Origin: JANXQZ01 sp038225555
Lineage (GTDB): Bacteria; Acidobacteriota; Terriglobia; Bryobacterales; Bryobacteraceae
DNA length: 64,000 bases
Assembly: GCA_038225555.1 (NCBI GenBank)
Contig: JBBRRB010000009.1
Coordinates: 1-64,000, forward strand
Direction: 5' to 3'
Translations under genes and position numbers: made by a program
The notes under the pieces: model-generated
The model's database searches: none
What the model was told of the DNA's origin: nothing
The model's input: only the letters and a program-made list of their open reading frames with translations
In this document: positions 34,789-43,784 of the stretch, one piece after another
Layout: the number at the start of each line of letters is the position of its first letter
Position numbering within the stretch: position 1 is the first letter of the stretch

Positions 34789-37700
34789 TTAGCCAGCGAC
34801 GATTTCCACTGACTCCGGTCCGCAGATTCGCTCGACCTCCGCCCGGAATTCCTTATCGGGCCGAACTTTGGTCGACACATCCAGGATAACGGAAAAGTCG
34901 CGCGACTTCTCAAGCCTGAGCCGAACCTCGGTTATGCCCTGTTTCCGGGTAAAGAGCTGATTGAGCGCCTGCGCCTTATCTGAGTTGGAAGAAGTGCCGT
35001 TCAACGGAATGCGGATCGAGATGACAGCTGGGAGATTTACTCGCGCCATTTCCAGCGGAACGATATCCTGGACCGAAATCTTGGGTTGAGCGTTGTCCTC
35101 GGGCAACACCAAACCTCGAATGAAAACAGCCTTATCTTCCACCAGGGTTGAAAGCAGGCGGTCATACTGCGTGGAGAAAACCATTCCTTCCACGCTGCCC
35201 TCCAGATCCTCGATCTGCAGAGCCGCCCAAAGCTTGCCGTCTTTGGTTCGCTTTCGCTGGATGCCGGTCAGAATGCCGCAGAGCGCCACCTCGTGGCCCT
35301 TATCAAGGCCCTCTAGATGGTCTGTTGTATAGGTAGTGAGTTCGGAAACCTTATCGCTATGCTCGTCTAGCGGATGGCCGGTGACGTAGATTCCCAGGAT
35401 TTCTTTCTCGCCTGAGAGTTTCTGCTGCGGGGTCCAATCGGACAGGTTCGGTAGCGGGTGGTCCAGGTGAGCAGGGCCATCGTCGAACATGTTCCCGAAA
35501 AGCCCGCTTTGACCGCTAAGCCGATCCTTCCAGACGCGCTGGCCGGACTCCATGGCCTGATCAATCACCGCCGTGAGTTGCGCGCGATTGGCTCCGAGCC
35601 TGTCGAGCGCCCCGGACTTGATCAGGCTTTCCATCACGCGCCGATTAACCGCGCCCAAATCCACCCGTTCGGCAAAATCGTAGAAGCTCTTGTACGGACC
35701 ATCTTTCCGCCGTGTCTCCATGATCGACTCGGCAGCACCTGACCCCAAATTCCGAATGGCGCACAGTCCGAAGCGGATCCCCTGCTTCTCGGCCTTGGTA
35801 TCAGGAGTAAAATCGCGATCGCTCGAGTTAACATCGGGGGGCAGCAAAGCGATTCCCATCTCGCGAGCCTCATTGATGTACTTCACAATCTTCCCGGTAT
35901 TGCCGGTTTCCGACGTCAACAAGGCCGAGAGAAATTCGAACGGGTAGTGAGCCTTTAGATAAGCCGTAACATACGCCAGATACGCATAAGCCGCCGAGTG
36001 GGACTTGTTAAATCCATATCCGGCGAACTGCTCCATCAGATCGAAAATCTTCTCGACCTTCTTTTGCGGAAGACCCTTTTCGAGTGCTCCGCTCACGAAG
36101 CGCTGCCGCTGTTGGGCCATCTCCTCGGCTTTCTTTTTGCCCATGGCCCTGCGCAGGAGATCCGCGTCGCCCAGCGAATATCCCGCCAGACGATTCGAGA
36201 TCTGCATCACTTGTTCCTGATATACGATCACGCCGTAGGTCTCTTCCAGAAGCTCCTTCAACTCTGGAAAGTCGTAGGTCACCTGCTTACGGCCGTGTTT
36301 GCGATCGATAAAATCGTCCACCATACCGCCTTGAATCGGGCCTGGCCGATAGAGCGCGTTCAATGCGCAAAGATCTTCGATGCGCTCCGGCTGATACTTC
36401 CGCAAGATATCGCGCATGCCGCGCGATTCAAACTGGAAGACTCCGCTGGTGAACCCCTTCGAGAAAATTTCGTATGTCTTCTTGTCATCCAGAGGAAGCT
36501 GCTCTACCTCGATCGTTACGCCTCGATGCTTCAGAATCAGCGCGAGCGCGTCCTGGATGATGTCCAGCGTGGTCAGCCCCAGAAAGTCCATCTTGAGAAG
36601 CGCAAGCTTATCGAGACCGTTCATGTCGTACTGGGTGACAATTTCGTCTTTGTTCGTCTTGTACAGCGGGACGAGGTCTTTGAGCGGCAACGGCGAGATC
36701 ACCACGCCGGCGGCGTGCATTCCGCAATTGCGCGCCATCCCCTCCACCTTCAGTGCTACCTCCAGTACCTCGGCGATTCGGGGGTCCTTCTTCGCTAAAT
36801 CCGAAATTCCCGACTCTTGCGCGATCGCGTCTTTCAGTTTGATATTGAGCGTGGTCGGGATCAGCTTCGTGATGCGGTCCACTTCAGCGTAGGGGATCTC
36901 AAGCGCCCGTCCCACGTCCTTGATCGCTGTGCGCGCGCCTAACGTGCCAAACGTAATGATCTGCGCAACCTGCTCCCGACCATACTTCTCCGTGACGTAT
37001 TGGATCACTTCGCCGCGCCGTCGCGTGTGGAAATCTATATCGAGATCCGGCATGCTGATGCGCTCCGGATTGAGAAAGCGTTCGAATAGCAGCCCGTACT
37101 GCAATGGGTCGATGTCGGTAATCTCCATCGAATAGCTGACCAGGCTGCCCGCAGCCGAACCGCGTCCGGGGCCTACTGGAATCCCGCGATCCTTGGCATA
37201 CCGGATGAAGTCCCACACAATCAGGAAGTATCCCGAAAACTTCATCTGCTGGATGGTGCGAATTTCAGTGTCGAGCCGCTCGGAGTATTCGGAAAGGTCG
37301 TGCTTCAAACCACCAGCCGCTCGCAGGACTTCCAGACGTCCGCGCCGCTTCTCGAATCCCTGGCGGGCGACGTACTCGAAGTAGGTGTCGGTGGTGTGGT
37401 CCTGCGGAACGTCGAATTTCGGAAAGGGCTCCTTTACTTTTTCGAGCTTCACCTGGCAGCGCTGGGCGATCTCCCAAGGACGATTGATCGAATCTTCAAA
37501 CTCACCGAAGATCGCCATCATCTCCTGACGAGTCTTAAGATAAAACTCGGGATGATCGAACCGCATCCGATTCGGGTCGCTCATGGTCTTGCCCGTTTGG
37601 ATGCAGAGCATGATTTCGTGAGCGCGCGCGTCGGCCTTGCGCATGTAATGCGCGTCGTTGGTAGCGACCAGCGGGATGCCGGTATCTTTCGAGAGCCGGT

Positions 37701-38274
37701 TCACCAACGGCACCAGGACCTTGTCTTTATCGATGTTGTGATCCTGGATTTCGAGAAAGAAGTTATTCTTTCCAAACAGGTCCGAGTACTGATAAGCCAT
37801 GCGCCGCGCTTCGTCGTAGCGATCACCCAGCAGCGTCTCGTTTATGTCGCCGCGCAGGCAAGCCGACATCGCGATCAACCCCTTCGAATGGCTCGCGAGA
37901 AGGTCTTTGTCGATGCGCGGCTTATAGTAAAAACCGTCGAGAAAGCCCGTAGAAACCAATTTAATGAGGTTGCGGTAACCCTCCTGGTTCTCGCACAGAA
38001 GCACCAGGTGGTTGTAGCGATCCGTGTCGCTGCGGGTCTTATGGCCTTGCTGCGAAACGTAGACCTCGCAGCCGATTACCGGATGCACTCCTTTGGCCTT
38101 CGCCTCGTTATAAAATTCGACTGCGCCAAAAAGATTCCCATGATCAGTCATGGCAACCGAGGGCATTTTCTGCTCCACCACAAGGTCCATGAGCTGGCTG
38201 ATTTCGCAGGCTCCGTCAAGCAGGGAGTAGTCGGTATGGCAATGGAGATGGACGAAGGGTGTGGCTGCGCTCAT
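34789..38274 (-). CDS. dnaE: DNA polymerase III alpha subunit
   Basis: The protein has 1161 residues, the usual DnaE1 length. The N-terminal PHP domain starts FVHLHCHTDYSLLDGACEI and retains CHTDYS, MTDHGNLFGAVEF and related metal-site residues. The palm catalytic region holds GRGSAAGSLVSYSMEITDIDP and MPDLDIDFHTRRRGEVI, with KMDFLGLTTLDII. A tandem helix-hairpin-helix region (EMGIALLPPDVNSSDRDF) and an OB-fold (VALCGILTGIQRKRTKDGKLWA) follow. It is the replicative polymerase. The ATG lies downstream of tRNA-Arg on the same strand, and accA follows. Confidence 0.97.
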   Translation of the reverse strand: MSAATPFVHLHCHTDYSLLDGACEISQLMDLVVEQKMPSVAMTDHGNLFGAVEFYNEAKAKGVHPVIGCEVYVSQQGHKTRSDTDRYNHLVLLCENQEGYRNLIKLVSTGFLDGFYYKPRIDKDLLASHSKGLIAMSACLRGDINETLLGDRYDEARRMAYQYSDLFGKNNFFLEIQDHNIDKDKVLVPLVNRLSKDTGIPLVATNDAHYMRKADARAHEIMLCIQTGKTMSDPNRMRFDHPEFYLKTRQEMMAIFGEFEDSINRPWEIAQRCQVKLEKVKEPFPKFDVPQDHTTDTYFEYVARQGFEKRRGRLEVLRAAGGLKHDLSEYSERLDTEIRTIQQMKFSGYFLIVWDFIRYAKDRGIPVGPGRGSAAGSLVSYSMEITDIDPLQYGLLFERFLNPERISMPDLDIDFHTRRRGEVIQYVTEKYGREQVAQIITFGTLGARTAIKDVGRALEIPYAEVDRITKLIPTTLNIKLKDAIAQESGISDLAKKDPRIAEVLEVALKVEGMARNCGMHAAGVVISPLPLKDLVPLYKTNKDEIVTQYDMNGLDKLALLKMDFLGLTTLDIIQDALALILKHRGVTIEVEQLPLDDKKTYEIFSKGFTSGVFQFESRGMRDILRKYQPERIEDLCALNALYRPGPIQGGMVDDFIDRKHGRKQVTYDFPELKELLEETYGVIVYQEQVMQISNRLAGYSLGDADLLRRAMGKKKAEEMAQQRQRFVSGALEKGLPQKKVEKIFDLMEQFAGYGFNKSHSAAYAYLAYVTAYLKAHYPFEFLSALLTSETGNTGKIVKYINEAREMGIALLPPDVNSSDRDFTPDTKAEKQGIRFGLCAIRNLGSGAAESIMETRRKDGPYKSFYDFAERVDLGAVNRRVMESLIKSGALDRLGANRAQLTAVIDQAMESGQRVWKDRLSGQSGLFGNMFDDGPAHLDHPLPNLSDWTPQQKLSGEKEILGIYVTGHPLDEHSDKVSELTTYTTDHLEGLDKGHEVALCGILTGIQRKRTKDGKLWAALQIEDLEGSVEGMVFSTQYDRLLSTLVEDKAVFIRGLVLPEDNAQPKISVQDIVPLEMARVNLPAVISIRIPLNGTSSNSDKAQALNQLFTRKQGITEVRLRLEKSRDFSVILDVSTKVRPDKEFRAEVERICGPESVEIVAG

Positions 38275-38346
38275 TCTTGTTCCAAACCGGGGGAGGCTTA
38301 CTCACATGGTACGTCGATCGGTCGGGAGAAAGTCAGGCGAAAAATG

Positions 38347-38423
38347 TGGTAGGGACGGGCAGATTCGAACTGCCGACCTGTCGCTTAGGAGGCGGCCGCT
38401 CTATCCATCTGAGCTACGTCCCC
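38347..38423 (-). tRNA. tRNA-Arg (anticodon CCT)
   Basis: The minus strand folds as GGGGACG acceptor, AGCTCAGATGGATAGAGC D-arm, anticodon loop CTCCTAA (CCT, Arg), AGTTCGAATCT T-loop and CGTCCCT acceptor, with a terminal G-U pair, discriminator A and an encoded CCA. It lies 13 bp after the purD stop and upstream of dnaE on the same strand. Confidence 0.96.
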
Positions 38424-38436
38424 ACATGAACTCAGT

Positions 38437-39666
38437 TTACCAACGCTTTAGGCCTTTTTTTCCGATGTCGGTGCGGTATTGCATGCCATCGAAGTGGATT
38501 CGCCGTACTTCTTCGTAGGCCGTATTCATCGCGGCCGGCAAGGTTGCGCCGGACGCGGTGATTCCAAGCACTCGCCCACCTGCGGTCTGTAAAACATTAT
38601 TTACTAATTTTGTTCCAGCCTGAAAAACTTCGGCGTTTTCAACTTGCTCGATCCCGGTGATCGGATCTCCCACGCGAACGTTTCCAGGATACCCGGCTGC
38701 CGCAAGAACCACGCAGACCGACGGAGAAGGACTCCATTGAAGATTAACGCCCTTTAATTTTCTATGAACTGCTGCTTCCAGCGCGGGCAGGAAATCTCCA
38801 TCTAAGCGCACCATCAACGCTTGCGTCTCGGGATCGCCTAATCGAGCGTTGAACTCTAAAACCTTCGGACCGTCGGCGGTCAACATGAGTCCGGCGAAAA
38901 GGAAGCCGCTGAATGGGCGACCCATGGCTGACATCCCCCGGATCGCAGGTTCCATGATGGTATCCATAATCTGACCTCGCTCGGTACGAGTCAAAATTCG
39001 TGAATCGCAGTATGCGCCCATACCGCCGGTATTGGGTCCTTCATCGTTATCGAAAATGGTTTTATGATCCTGGGCAGGTTCGAGCGGAACGATATGGGTC
39101 CCGTCTGTGAGAACAATGAAGCTGACCTCTGGACCTTCCAAGAATTCCTCGATCACCAGGGTGCGCGAGACGTTCGAAAGAGCGTGGATGGCAGCCTCGG
39201 CCTCTTCGGGGGTCTTTGCGATTACTACGCCCTTGCCGGCGGCTAATCCGTCAGCTTTCAGCACAATCGGGAAGCCGAATTTCTTCAAGGCCTCTCGAGC
39301 GTGAGCTGCACTGTCCGCCGTGACAAAGCGTGCGGTCGGAATGCCTGTGGACATCATGAGCGCCTTCGCGAAAGCTTTGCTGCTTTCTAGCTGAGCAGCC
39401 TGGGCGCTTGGACCCACGACCGCGAACCCACGTTGTCTGAGCTGGTCGGCGAGTCCGCCCACGAGAGGAGCCTCGGGTCCAATGATGGTGAGATCGGGCC
39501 GAAATTTCTCAGCCGCGCTTAGGTAATCTGCGGTTGCGAGAGTGGTGGCGAGGGTCGCGATTCCAGGGTTGCCCGGCACCGCGTAGAGGCCCACTCCGGG
39601 ATTTTGGGCCAGCTTCCAACAAAGCGCGTGCTCGCGCCCGCCTGCCCCGATTACGAGAACTTTCAG
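38437..39666 (-). CDS. purD: Phosphoribosylamine--glycine ligase, probable CTG start
   Basis: The protein has 409 residues if it begins at CTG 39666. PurD joins glycine to phosphoribosylamine in purine synthesis. Translation from CTG gives LKVLVIGAGGREHALCWKLA (Met at position 1 in vivo), exactly the conserved N-terminus. No ATG, GTG or TTG lies between it and the upstream in-frame stop, while later starts would remove the nucleotide-binding motif. A GAGGAG ribosome binding site sits 8 nt before. Other motifs: VLKADGLAAGKGVVIAKT, MGAYCDSRI-type GGMGAY, and VLEFNARLGDPETQALMVRL. It is divergent from mnmG with a 59-bp gap. Confidence 0.93.
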   Translation of the reverse strand: MKVLVIGAGGREHALCWKLAQNPGVGLYAVPGNPGIATLATTLATADYLSAAEKFRPDLTIIGPEAPLVGGLADQLRQRGFAVVGPSAQAAQLESSKAFAKALMMSTGIPTARFVTADSAAHAREALKKFGFPIVLKADGLAAGKGVVIAKTPEEAEAAIHALSNVSRTLVIEEFLEGPEVSFIVLTDGTHIVPLEPAQDHKTIFDNDEGPNTGGMGAYCDSRILTRTERGQIMDTIMEPAIRGMSAMGRPFSGFLFAGLMLTADGPKVLEFNARLGDPETQALMVRLDGDFLPALEAAVHRKLKGVNLQWSPSPSVCVVLAAAGYPGNVRVGDPITGIEQVENAEVFQAGTKLVNNVLQTAGGRVLGITASGATLPAAMNTAYEEVRRIHFDGMQYRTDIGKKGLKRW

Positions 39667-39725
39667 CTGATACGCTCCTCACCGAGTATCTCATTGAGGA
39701 CGCCTGTGCAAAACTGAAGGCAGTT

Positions 39726-41594
39726 GTGAAAAATGCAAAGTACGACGTGATCGTAGTTGGCGCAGGCCATGCCGGTTGTGAGGCCTCGCGAGCCTGTGCG
39801 CGACTCGGCATGCGCACGGCTATGATCACGATGAATCTGGACCTTATCGCTCAGATGTCTTGCAATCCAGCCGTGGGCGGCATTGCAAAAGGCCATTTGG
39901 TCCGCGAGATCGACGCTCTTGGCGGCGTCATGGGCGAAATCACCGATGCCGTCGGGATTCAGTTTCGTCTGCTGAACACCAGCCGCGGGCCTGCAGTGTG
40001 GTCGCCCCGTGCTCAGTGCGATAAGAAGATGTATCGGATTCGGATGAAGGAAGTGCTGGAGCAAGAACCCAACCTTCGTATCCTGCAGGCTGAAGTCGCC
40101 GAACTTGTTCTTGAGAAGGAGTTGGAAGGGCGACGTCGGATTCTGGGCGTCCTGCTGCGTGATGGGCGAACTATCTCAGGGGAGACAGTGATCATCACCA
40201 CCGGCACTTTCCTCAATGGCTTGGCGCACGTGGGCGAGAAGACCTACAGCTGTGGCAGAAACGGGGAAGCACCCTCGAATTTGCTCGGGGCTCAATTGAG
40301 AACACTCGGCCTCTCGTGGACCCGGCTAAAAACCGGCACGCCGCCCCGTCTGGATGGGCGAACGATTGAATGGTCCCGTTTCGAAGCTCAGCATGGTGAT
40401 CTGGTACCTACTCCATTCTCGTTCATGACTGCGAAGATCGAGCGGGACCAGATCTGCTGCCACATCGCCTACACAACCGATGAGACTCTGCGTATTTTGC
40501 GGGACAGCATCGCTCGATCACCGCTTTACAGCGGCCAAATCGAGGGAGTAGGGCCCCGTTACTGTCCATCTATAGAAGACAAGGTGGTAAAGTTCCCGGA
40601 CAAAGCTCGACATCAGTTATTTTTAGAGCCGGAAGGGTTGGACACCCACGAAGTGTATGTCAACGGGATGTCGACTAGCATGCCGATCGATGTGCAGTCG
40701 GCTGTGCTGGCCTCGATACCTGGGTTGGGAGATGCCGAGATGATCCGTCCTGGCTATGCGATCGAGTACGATGCAATCGATCCAAGAGAACTGGAACACA
40801 CCCTCGAGGTGAAGAAGATCGGCGGGCTGTTCTTAGCGGGCCAGATTAACGGCACTTCCGGGTATGAAGAAGCGGCCTGTCAGGGTCTCTTGGCTGGATT
40901 GAACGCGGCTGATCGGGTGAAATCAGGCTCCGGGTTCGTGGTGGGTCGCACTGAAGGGTACACCGGAATCCTGGTGGACGATCTGGTAACCAAAGGGGCC
41001 GATGAGCCATATCGCATGTTCACGTCGCGGGCGGAGTTCCGGTTGCATCTTCGAATCGACAATGCGGATGAGCGTCTCACGCCGATGGGACGGCAGGCAG
41101 GACTTGTATCCGATGCGCGCTGGGATCTGTACGAACGCAAGCAGGCACAGAAGGTGAGAATCGTAGGGCTTCTCAGAGATCACAGAATGGACTCCGCGAC
41201 GTTCGGGCATCTTGCTCCTGGCGGAGATGATCGGTCGAGTCTTGCCGTGTGGCTACGTCGACCGGAAGCTAAGATTGGGCAGATCTCAAGATGGATTGCA
41301 TTGAAGCTTGGGGAATCGCCGGTTCCAGGTGTTCTCGCGACGGTGGAGACCGAGGCAAAGTACGCTGGCTACATTTCTCAGCAAGAAAAACAAATCCACC
41401 GATTGAAGGATTCCGAGAGTCGGACGATTCCAAATGAGTTCCTTTATGCAGCGGTTCCCAGTTTGTCCACCGAAGTGAGGCAAAAACTAGAGCTCGTGCG
41501 TCCAAGCACCTTGGGGCAGGCCGGCCGTATCCCAGGAGTTACCCCCGCCGCAATCGCAGTCCTGGATGTATATTTGAATGTGTGCTCCAGGTAA
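39726..41594 (+). CDS. mnmG: tRNA uridine 5-carboxymethylaminomethyl modification enzyme MnmG (GidA)
   Basis: The protein has 622 residues from GTG 39726, with GAAGG five bases upstream; the frame is open further upstream, but VKNAKYDVIVVGAGHAGCEA matches the usual N-terminus. MnmG with MnmE modifies the wobble uridine of several tRNAs and needs FAD (GAGHAG), NADH and folate. Diagnostic motifs: MSCNPAVGGIAKGHLVREIDALGG, GRNGEAPSNLLGAQLR, LKTGTPPRLDGRTI and QINGTSGYEEAACQGLLAGLNA. The two catalytic Cys regions are present. It precedes parS, parA and parB, the common mnmG-par arrangement. Confidence 0.96.
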   Translation: MKNAKYDVIVVGAGHAGCEASRACARLGMRTAMITMNLDLIAQMSCNPAVGGIAKGHLVREIDALGGVMGEITDAVGIQFRLLNTSRGPAVWSPRAQCDKKMYRIRMKEVLEQEPNLRILQAEVAELVLEKELEGRRRILGVLLRDGRTISGETVIITTGTFLNGLAHVGEKTYSCGRNGEAPSNLLGAQLRTLGLSWTRLKTGTPPRLDGRTIEWSRFEAQHGDLVPTPFSFMTAKIERDQICCHIAYTTDETLRILRDSIARSPLYSGQIEGVGPRYCPSIEDKVVKFPDKARHQLFLEPEGLDTHEVYVNGMSTSMPIDVQSAVLASIPGLGDAEMIRPGYAIEYDAIDPRELEHTLEVKKIGGLFLAGQINGTSGYEEAACQGLLAGLNAADRVKSGSGFVVGRTEGYTGILVDDLVTKGADEPYRMFTSRAEFRLHLRIDNADERLTPMGRQAGLVSDARWDLYERKQAQKVRIVGLLRDHRMDSATFGHLAPGGDDRSSLAVWLRRPEAKIGQISRWIALKLGESPVPGVLATVETEAKYAGYISQQEKQIHRLKDSESRTIPNEFLYAAVPSLSTEVRQKLELVRPSTLGQAGRIPGVTPAAIAVLDVYLNVCSR

Positions 41595-41610
41595 TGTTCC
41601 ACGTGGAACA
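41595..41610. promoter_or_regulatory. parS: parS centromere site
   Basis: TGTTCCACGTGGAACA is a perfect 16-bp palindrome and a match to the bacterial parS family (TGTTtCACGTGaAACA). It begins at the base after the mnmG stop and ends 17 bp before the parA start, the expected place for ParB loading. No second copy was found in the window by reading for CCACGTGG. Confidence 0.93.
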
Positions 41611-41627
41611 CTCGAGGTGGCCCAGCA

Positions 41628-42422
41628 TTGGGTAAAGTCATCGCTATCGCAAACCAAAAAGGCGGCGTTGGGAAAACCACTACAGCTATCAATCTAGCTG
41701 CGTCCCTCGCGTCTAATAATCGCAAGGTTCTAGTCATCGATAGCGATCCGCAAGGTAACTGCACGACCGGACTGGGCATTGCAAAGAGCGGCAAGCGGCC
41801 CACAATCTACAACGTTCTTCTCGGTGAGAACAGTTTGAGCGACGCTATTGTTCATACCGAGTATCCCGGGTTGGATCTTGTTCCTTCTGACAAGAACCTG
41901 GTTGCTGCAAACCTTGAGCTAGTCGATGTGGAAGGTCGCGAGTCTCGTCTTCGCAGCCGGTTGGAGATCGTCAGGAAAGCTTATTCCTATGTATTAATCG
42001 ATTGCCCACCATCGCTAGATCTCCTCACGCTCAATGCTCTGGTAGCAGCCGATTCGATCTTAATACCGATTCAATGTGAGTTTTTCGCCTTGGAAGGCGT
42101 ATCGCAGCTGCTAGACACCATTGACAGGGTCCGGGCGTCCTTTGACCGCGAGCTCAAGATTGAGGGCGTTCTCCTGACCATGTATGATGATCGAACCAAC
42201 TTAACTAAACAGGTTGCTGACGATCTCCGTGAATTTTTTGAAGATCAAGTATTCCGCACGGTGATACCAAGAAGCATTCGCTTAGCGGAAGCCCCTAGTT
42301 TCGGCAAACCCATTCTCGCGTACGATGTGCGCTCGAAAGGCGCCGAAAGCTATATCCAGCTTGCAAAAGAGGTAATCGCCCATGAAGAAGCCGCAAGACC
42401 AACCGCGCAAAGTGCTGGGTAA
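41628..42422 (+). CDS. parA: Chromosome partitioning ATPase ParA (Soj)
   Basis: The protein has 264 residues with a TTG start at 41628 (AGGTGG about 8 nt upstream). The deviant Walker A NQKGGVGKTTTAINLAASL contains both lysines, and Walker B-like motifs LVIDSDPQGN and VLIDCPPSLDLLTLNALVAAD follow. ParA-ATP binds DNA non-specifically and with ParB segregates the origin region. It overlaps parB by 41 bp, so translation is coupled. The N-terminal lacks the long extension of plasmid type Ia ParA, which fits a chromosomal Soj. Confidence 0.95.
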   Translation: MGKVIAIANQKGGVGKTTTAINLAASLASNNRKVLVIDSDPQGNCTTGLGIAKSGKRPTIYNVLLGENSLSDAIVHTEYPGLDLVPSDKNLVAANLELVDVEGRESRLRSRLEIVRKAYSYVLIDCPPSLDLLTLNALVAADSILIPIQCEFFALEGVSQLLDTIDRVRASFDRELKIEGVLLTMYDDRTNLTKQVADDLREFFEDQVFRTVIPRSIRLAEAPSFGKPILAYDVRSKGAESYIQLAKEVIAHEEAARPTAQSAG

Positions 42423-43299
42423 AGGTCTTTCCGCCCTGTTATCGGCGCGCACGGTGGTCCCTCCCCAGGATTCTGGCCCGCAATCGAATGGCGCCTCTGT
42501 CGCAAGTGTTAAGATCGATCTGATCGATCCCAACCCGCTGCAACCCAGAACTGTCTTTGCCCACAACAAGATAGAGGAATTGGCAGCCTCCATACGAGCG
42601 AATGGGATTATTCAGCCTGTCATTGTTCGCCGCCATGCCGAGCGCTTTCAAATGGTGGCCGGTGAACGGCGGCTCAGGGCAGCAAAACTTGCGGACCTCA
42701 CGGAAGTGCCCGCGATCATTCAAGATTACGCGGATGATCGCCTGCTTGAAGTTGCTCTCGTCGAAAACATCCAGCGGGAAGATCTCAATCCGATCGAGAC
42801 AGCTCAAGCTCTCGATCGACTCGCTCGCGAAATGAATCTAAGCCACGAGGAGATTGGGATTCGCACTGGCAAAGATCGTGCTACCGTAACCAATCTTTTG
42901 CGCCTTCTTCGATTGCCCGATGAAGTGCAGTTGCTTCTCGCCGAGCATCGCCTCTCCATGGGCCACGCGCGAGCCTTGCTCGGTTTGTCCACGCCTGAAA
43001 AGCAGAGCGAAATGGCCCAGCGCACAGCCGCTCAGGGTTACTCTGTCCGGCAAGTTGAGCGACTGGTACAGGACTCGACGCGCCATCGCGCTCAGCCCGA
43101 TCCTCCGAACGAAAAACGGCAAGATCCCAACGTGGCTGCCGCTATTCGAGATTTGGAGAGTACGCTTGGCACCCGAGTCAAGATCGTCGAGAAGACAGCT
43201 CAGAGGGGAAGCATTCATATCGAATATTATTCCCAAGATGATCTCAACCGCATCTACGAGGTGATCACTGGTTCTGCCCAACAATCTGCTGCGGGATGA
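42382..43299 (+). CDS. parB: Chromosome partitioning protein ParB (Spo0J)
   Basis: The protein has 305 residues. An N-terminal LGKGLSALL motif interacts with ParA. The ParB/Srx CTP-binding region includes IDLIDPNPLQPR and VAGERRLRAAKLADL (GERR box). The DNA-binding part has LVENIQREDLNPIETAQAL, a helix-turn-helix around HEEIGIRTGKDRATVTNLLRLL, and MGHARALLGL. The C-terminal dimerisation segment is VKIVEKTAQRGSIHIEYYSQDDLNRIYE. It binds parS at 41595 and spreads as a CTP-dependent clamp. It starts inside parA and ends 7 bp before tRNA-Met. Confidence 0.96.
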   Translation: MKKPQDQPRKVLGKGLSALLSARTVVPPQDSGPQSNGASVASVKIDLIDPNPLQPRTVFAHNKIEELAASIRANGIIQPVIVRRHAERFQMVAGERRLRAAKLADLTEVPAIIQDYADDRLLEVALVENIQREDLNPIETAQALDRLAREMNLSHEEIGIRTGKDRATVTNLLRLLRLPDEVQLLLAEHRLSMGHARALLGLSTPEKQSEMAQRTAAQGYSVRQVERLVQDSTRHRAQPDPPNEKRQDPNVAAAIRDLESTLGTRVKIVEKTAQRGSIHIEYYSQDDLNRIYEVITGSAQQSAAG

Positions 43300-43305
43300 G
43301 GATAG

Positions 43306-43379
43306 TGCCGGCGGCAGGAGTCGAACCTGCGACCTACGGATTATGAGACCGTCGCTCTAACCACCTGAGCTACACCGGC
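43306..43379 (-). tRNA. tRNA-Met (anticodon CAT)
   Basis: The minus strand gives GCCGGTG acceptor, AGCTCAGGTGGTTAGAGC D-arm, anticodon loop CTCATAA (CAT), GGTTCGACTCC T-arm and CGCCGGC acceptor, with discriminator A. CCA is not encoded, unlike the two other tRNAs here. A perfect Watson-Crick first pair argues for an elongator rather than an initiator; an Ile tRNA with lysidine cannot be ruled out fully. Confidence 0.94.
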
Positions 43380-43465
43380 AAGTGTCTACTTCAGGGTATT
43401 CATGCAAGGCTGGTGCTGTCAACACCCTCGAATATTCGGTTTTTTAACCCCCAGCATTAATATTA

Positions 43466-43494
43466 TTGACAGCGTGATTAAATTGGATTAAGGT
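43466..43494 (+). promoter_or_regulatory. Candidate distal promoter
   Basis: TTGACA (43466-43471), a 17-bp spacer and TAAGGT (43489-43494). The -35 is perfect and the -10 is weak but keeps TA...T. It lies 290 bp before the Wzt-like gene and could give a long leader. Confidence 0.4.
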
Positions 43495-43747
43495 TTAGTC
43501 AGGTGCCGGGAATTCTTGAGTTTCTCGCAAGACGGCACTAGATGAAACCGACCGAATCAGGAGGCTCTATAGATAACGTAGACACTGACCCATTTCATTC
43601 AGGGCGGCTACCTGCTTCCTCGACGCATTCCGCGAGTTTACCTTTCAATCGATTTAAGCATTAAGAATCGGTGTCCGGCGAACTAAATACGCCTAAGCAT
43701 ACTCACGGCGTGCGCAGGTGTCGGCGGTCGCCCTGAATTCCTCCTAA

Positions 43748-43777
43748 TTGACAGCTTCCCTTCCTTTTCAGTAGATT
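43748..43777 (+). promoter_or_regulatory. Promoter immediately before the Wzt-like gene
   Basis: TTGACA (43748-43753), an 18-bp spacer and TAGATT (43772-43777). The expected transcription start is at about 43784-43785, exactly at the GTG start codon, which would make a leaderless mRNA. No Shine-Dalgarno sequence precedes the GTG. Confidence 0.5.
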
Positions 43778-43784
43778 CGTCTTA

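Larger units (their letters stand above)
43380..43784 (+). other. Gene-free region before the polysaccharide cluster
   Basis: These 405 bp contain no convincing ORF. The first 110 bp are AT-rich (ATTAATATTATTGACAGC). Two TTGACA hexamers mark candidate promoters at 43466 and 43748. The middle part (43530-43730) shows no strong hairpin, repeat or RNA that I can recognise. Confidence 0.6.

Noticed and set aside
38261..38518. Plus-strand reading frame across tRNA-Arg (GQIRTADLSLRRRPLYP)
   Set aside because: Again antisense translation of a tRNA, overlapping purD and dnaE ends.
43306..43784. tRNA-Met as insertion site for the polysaccharide cluster
   Set aside because: The 3' end of the tRNA faces parB, not the cluster; there is no integrase and no visible direct repeat.
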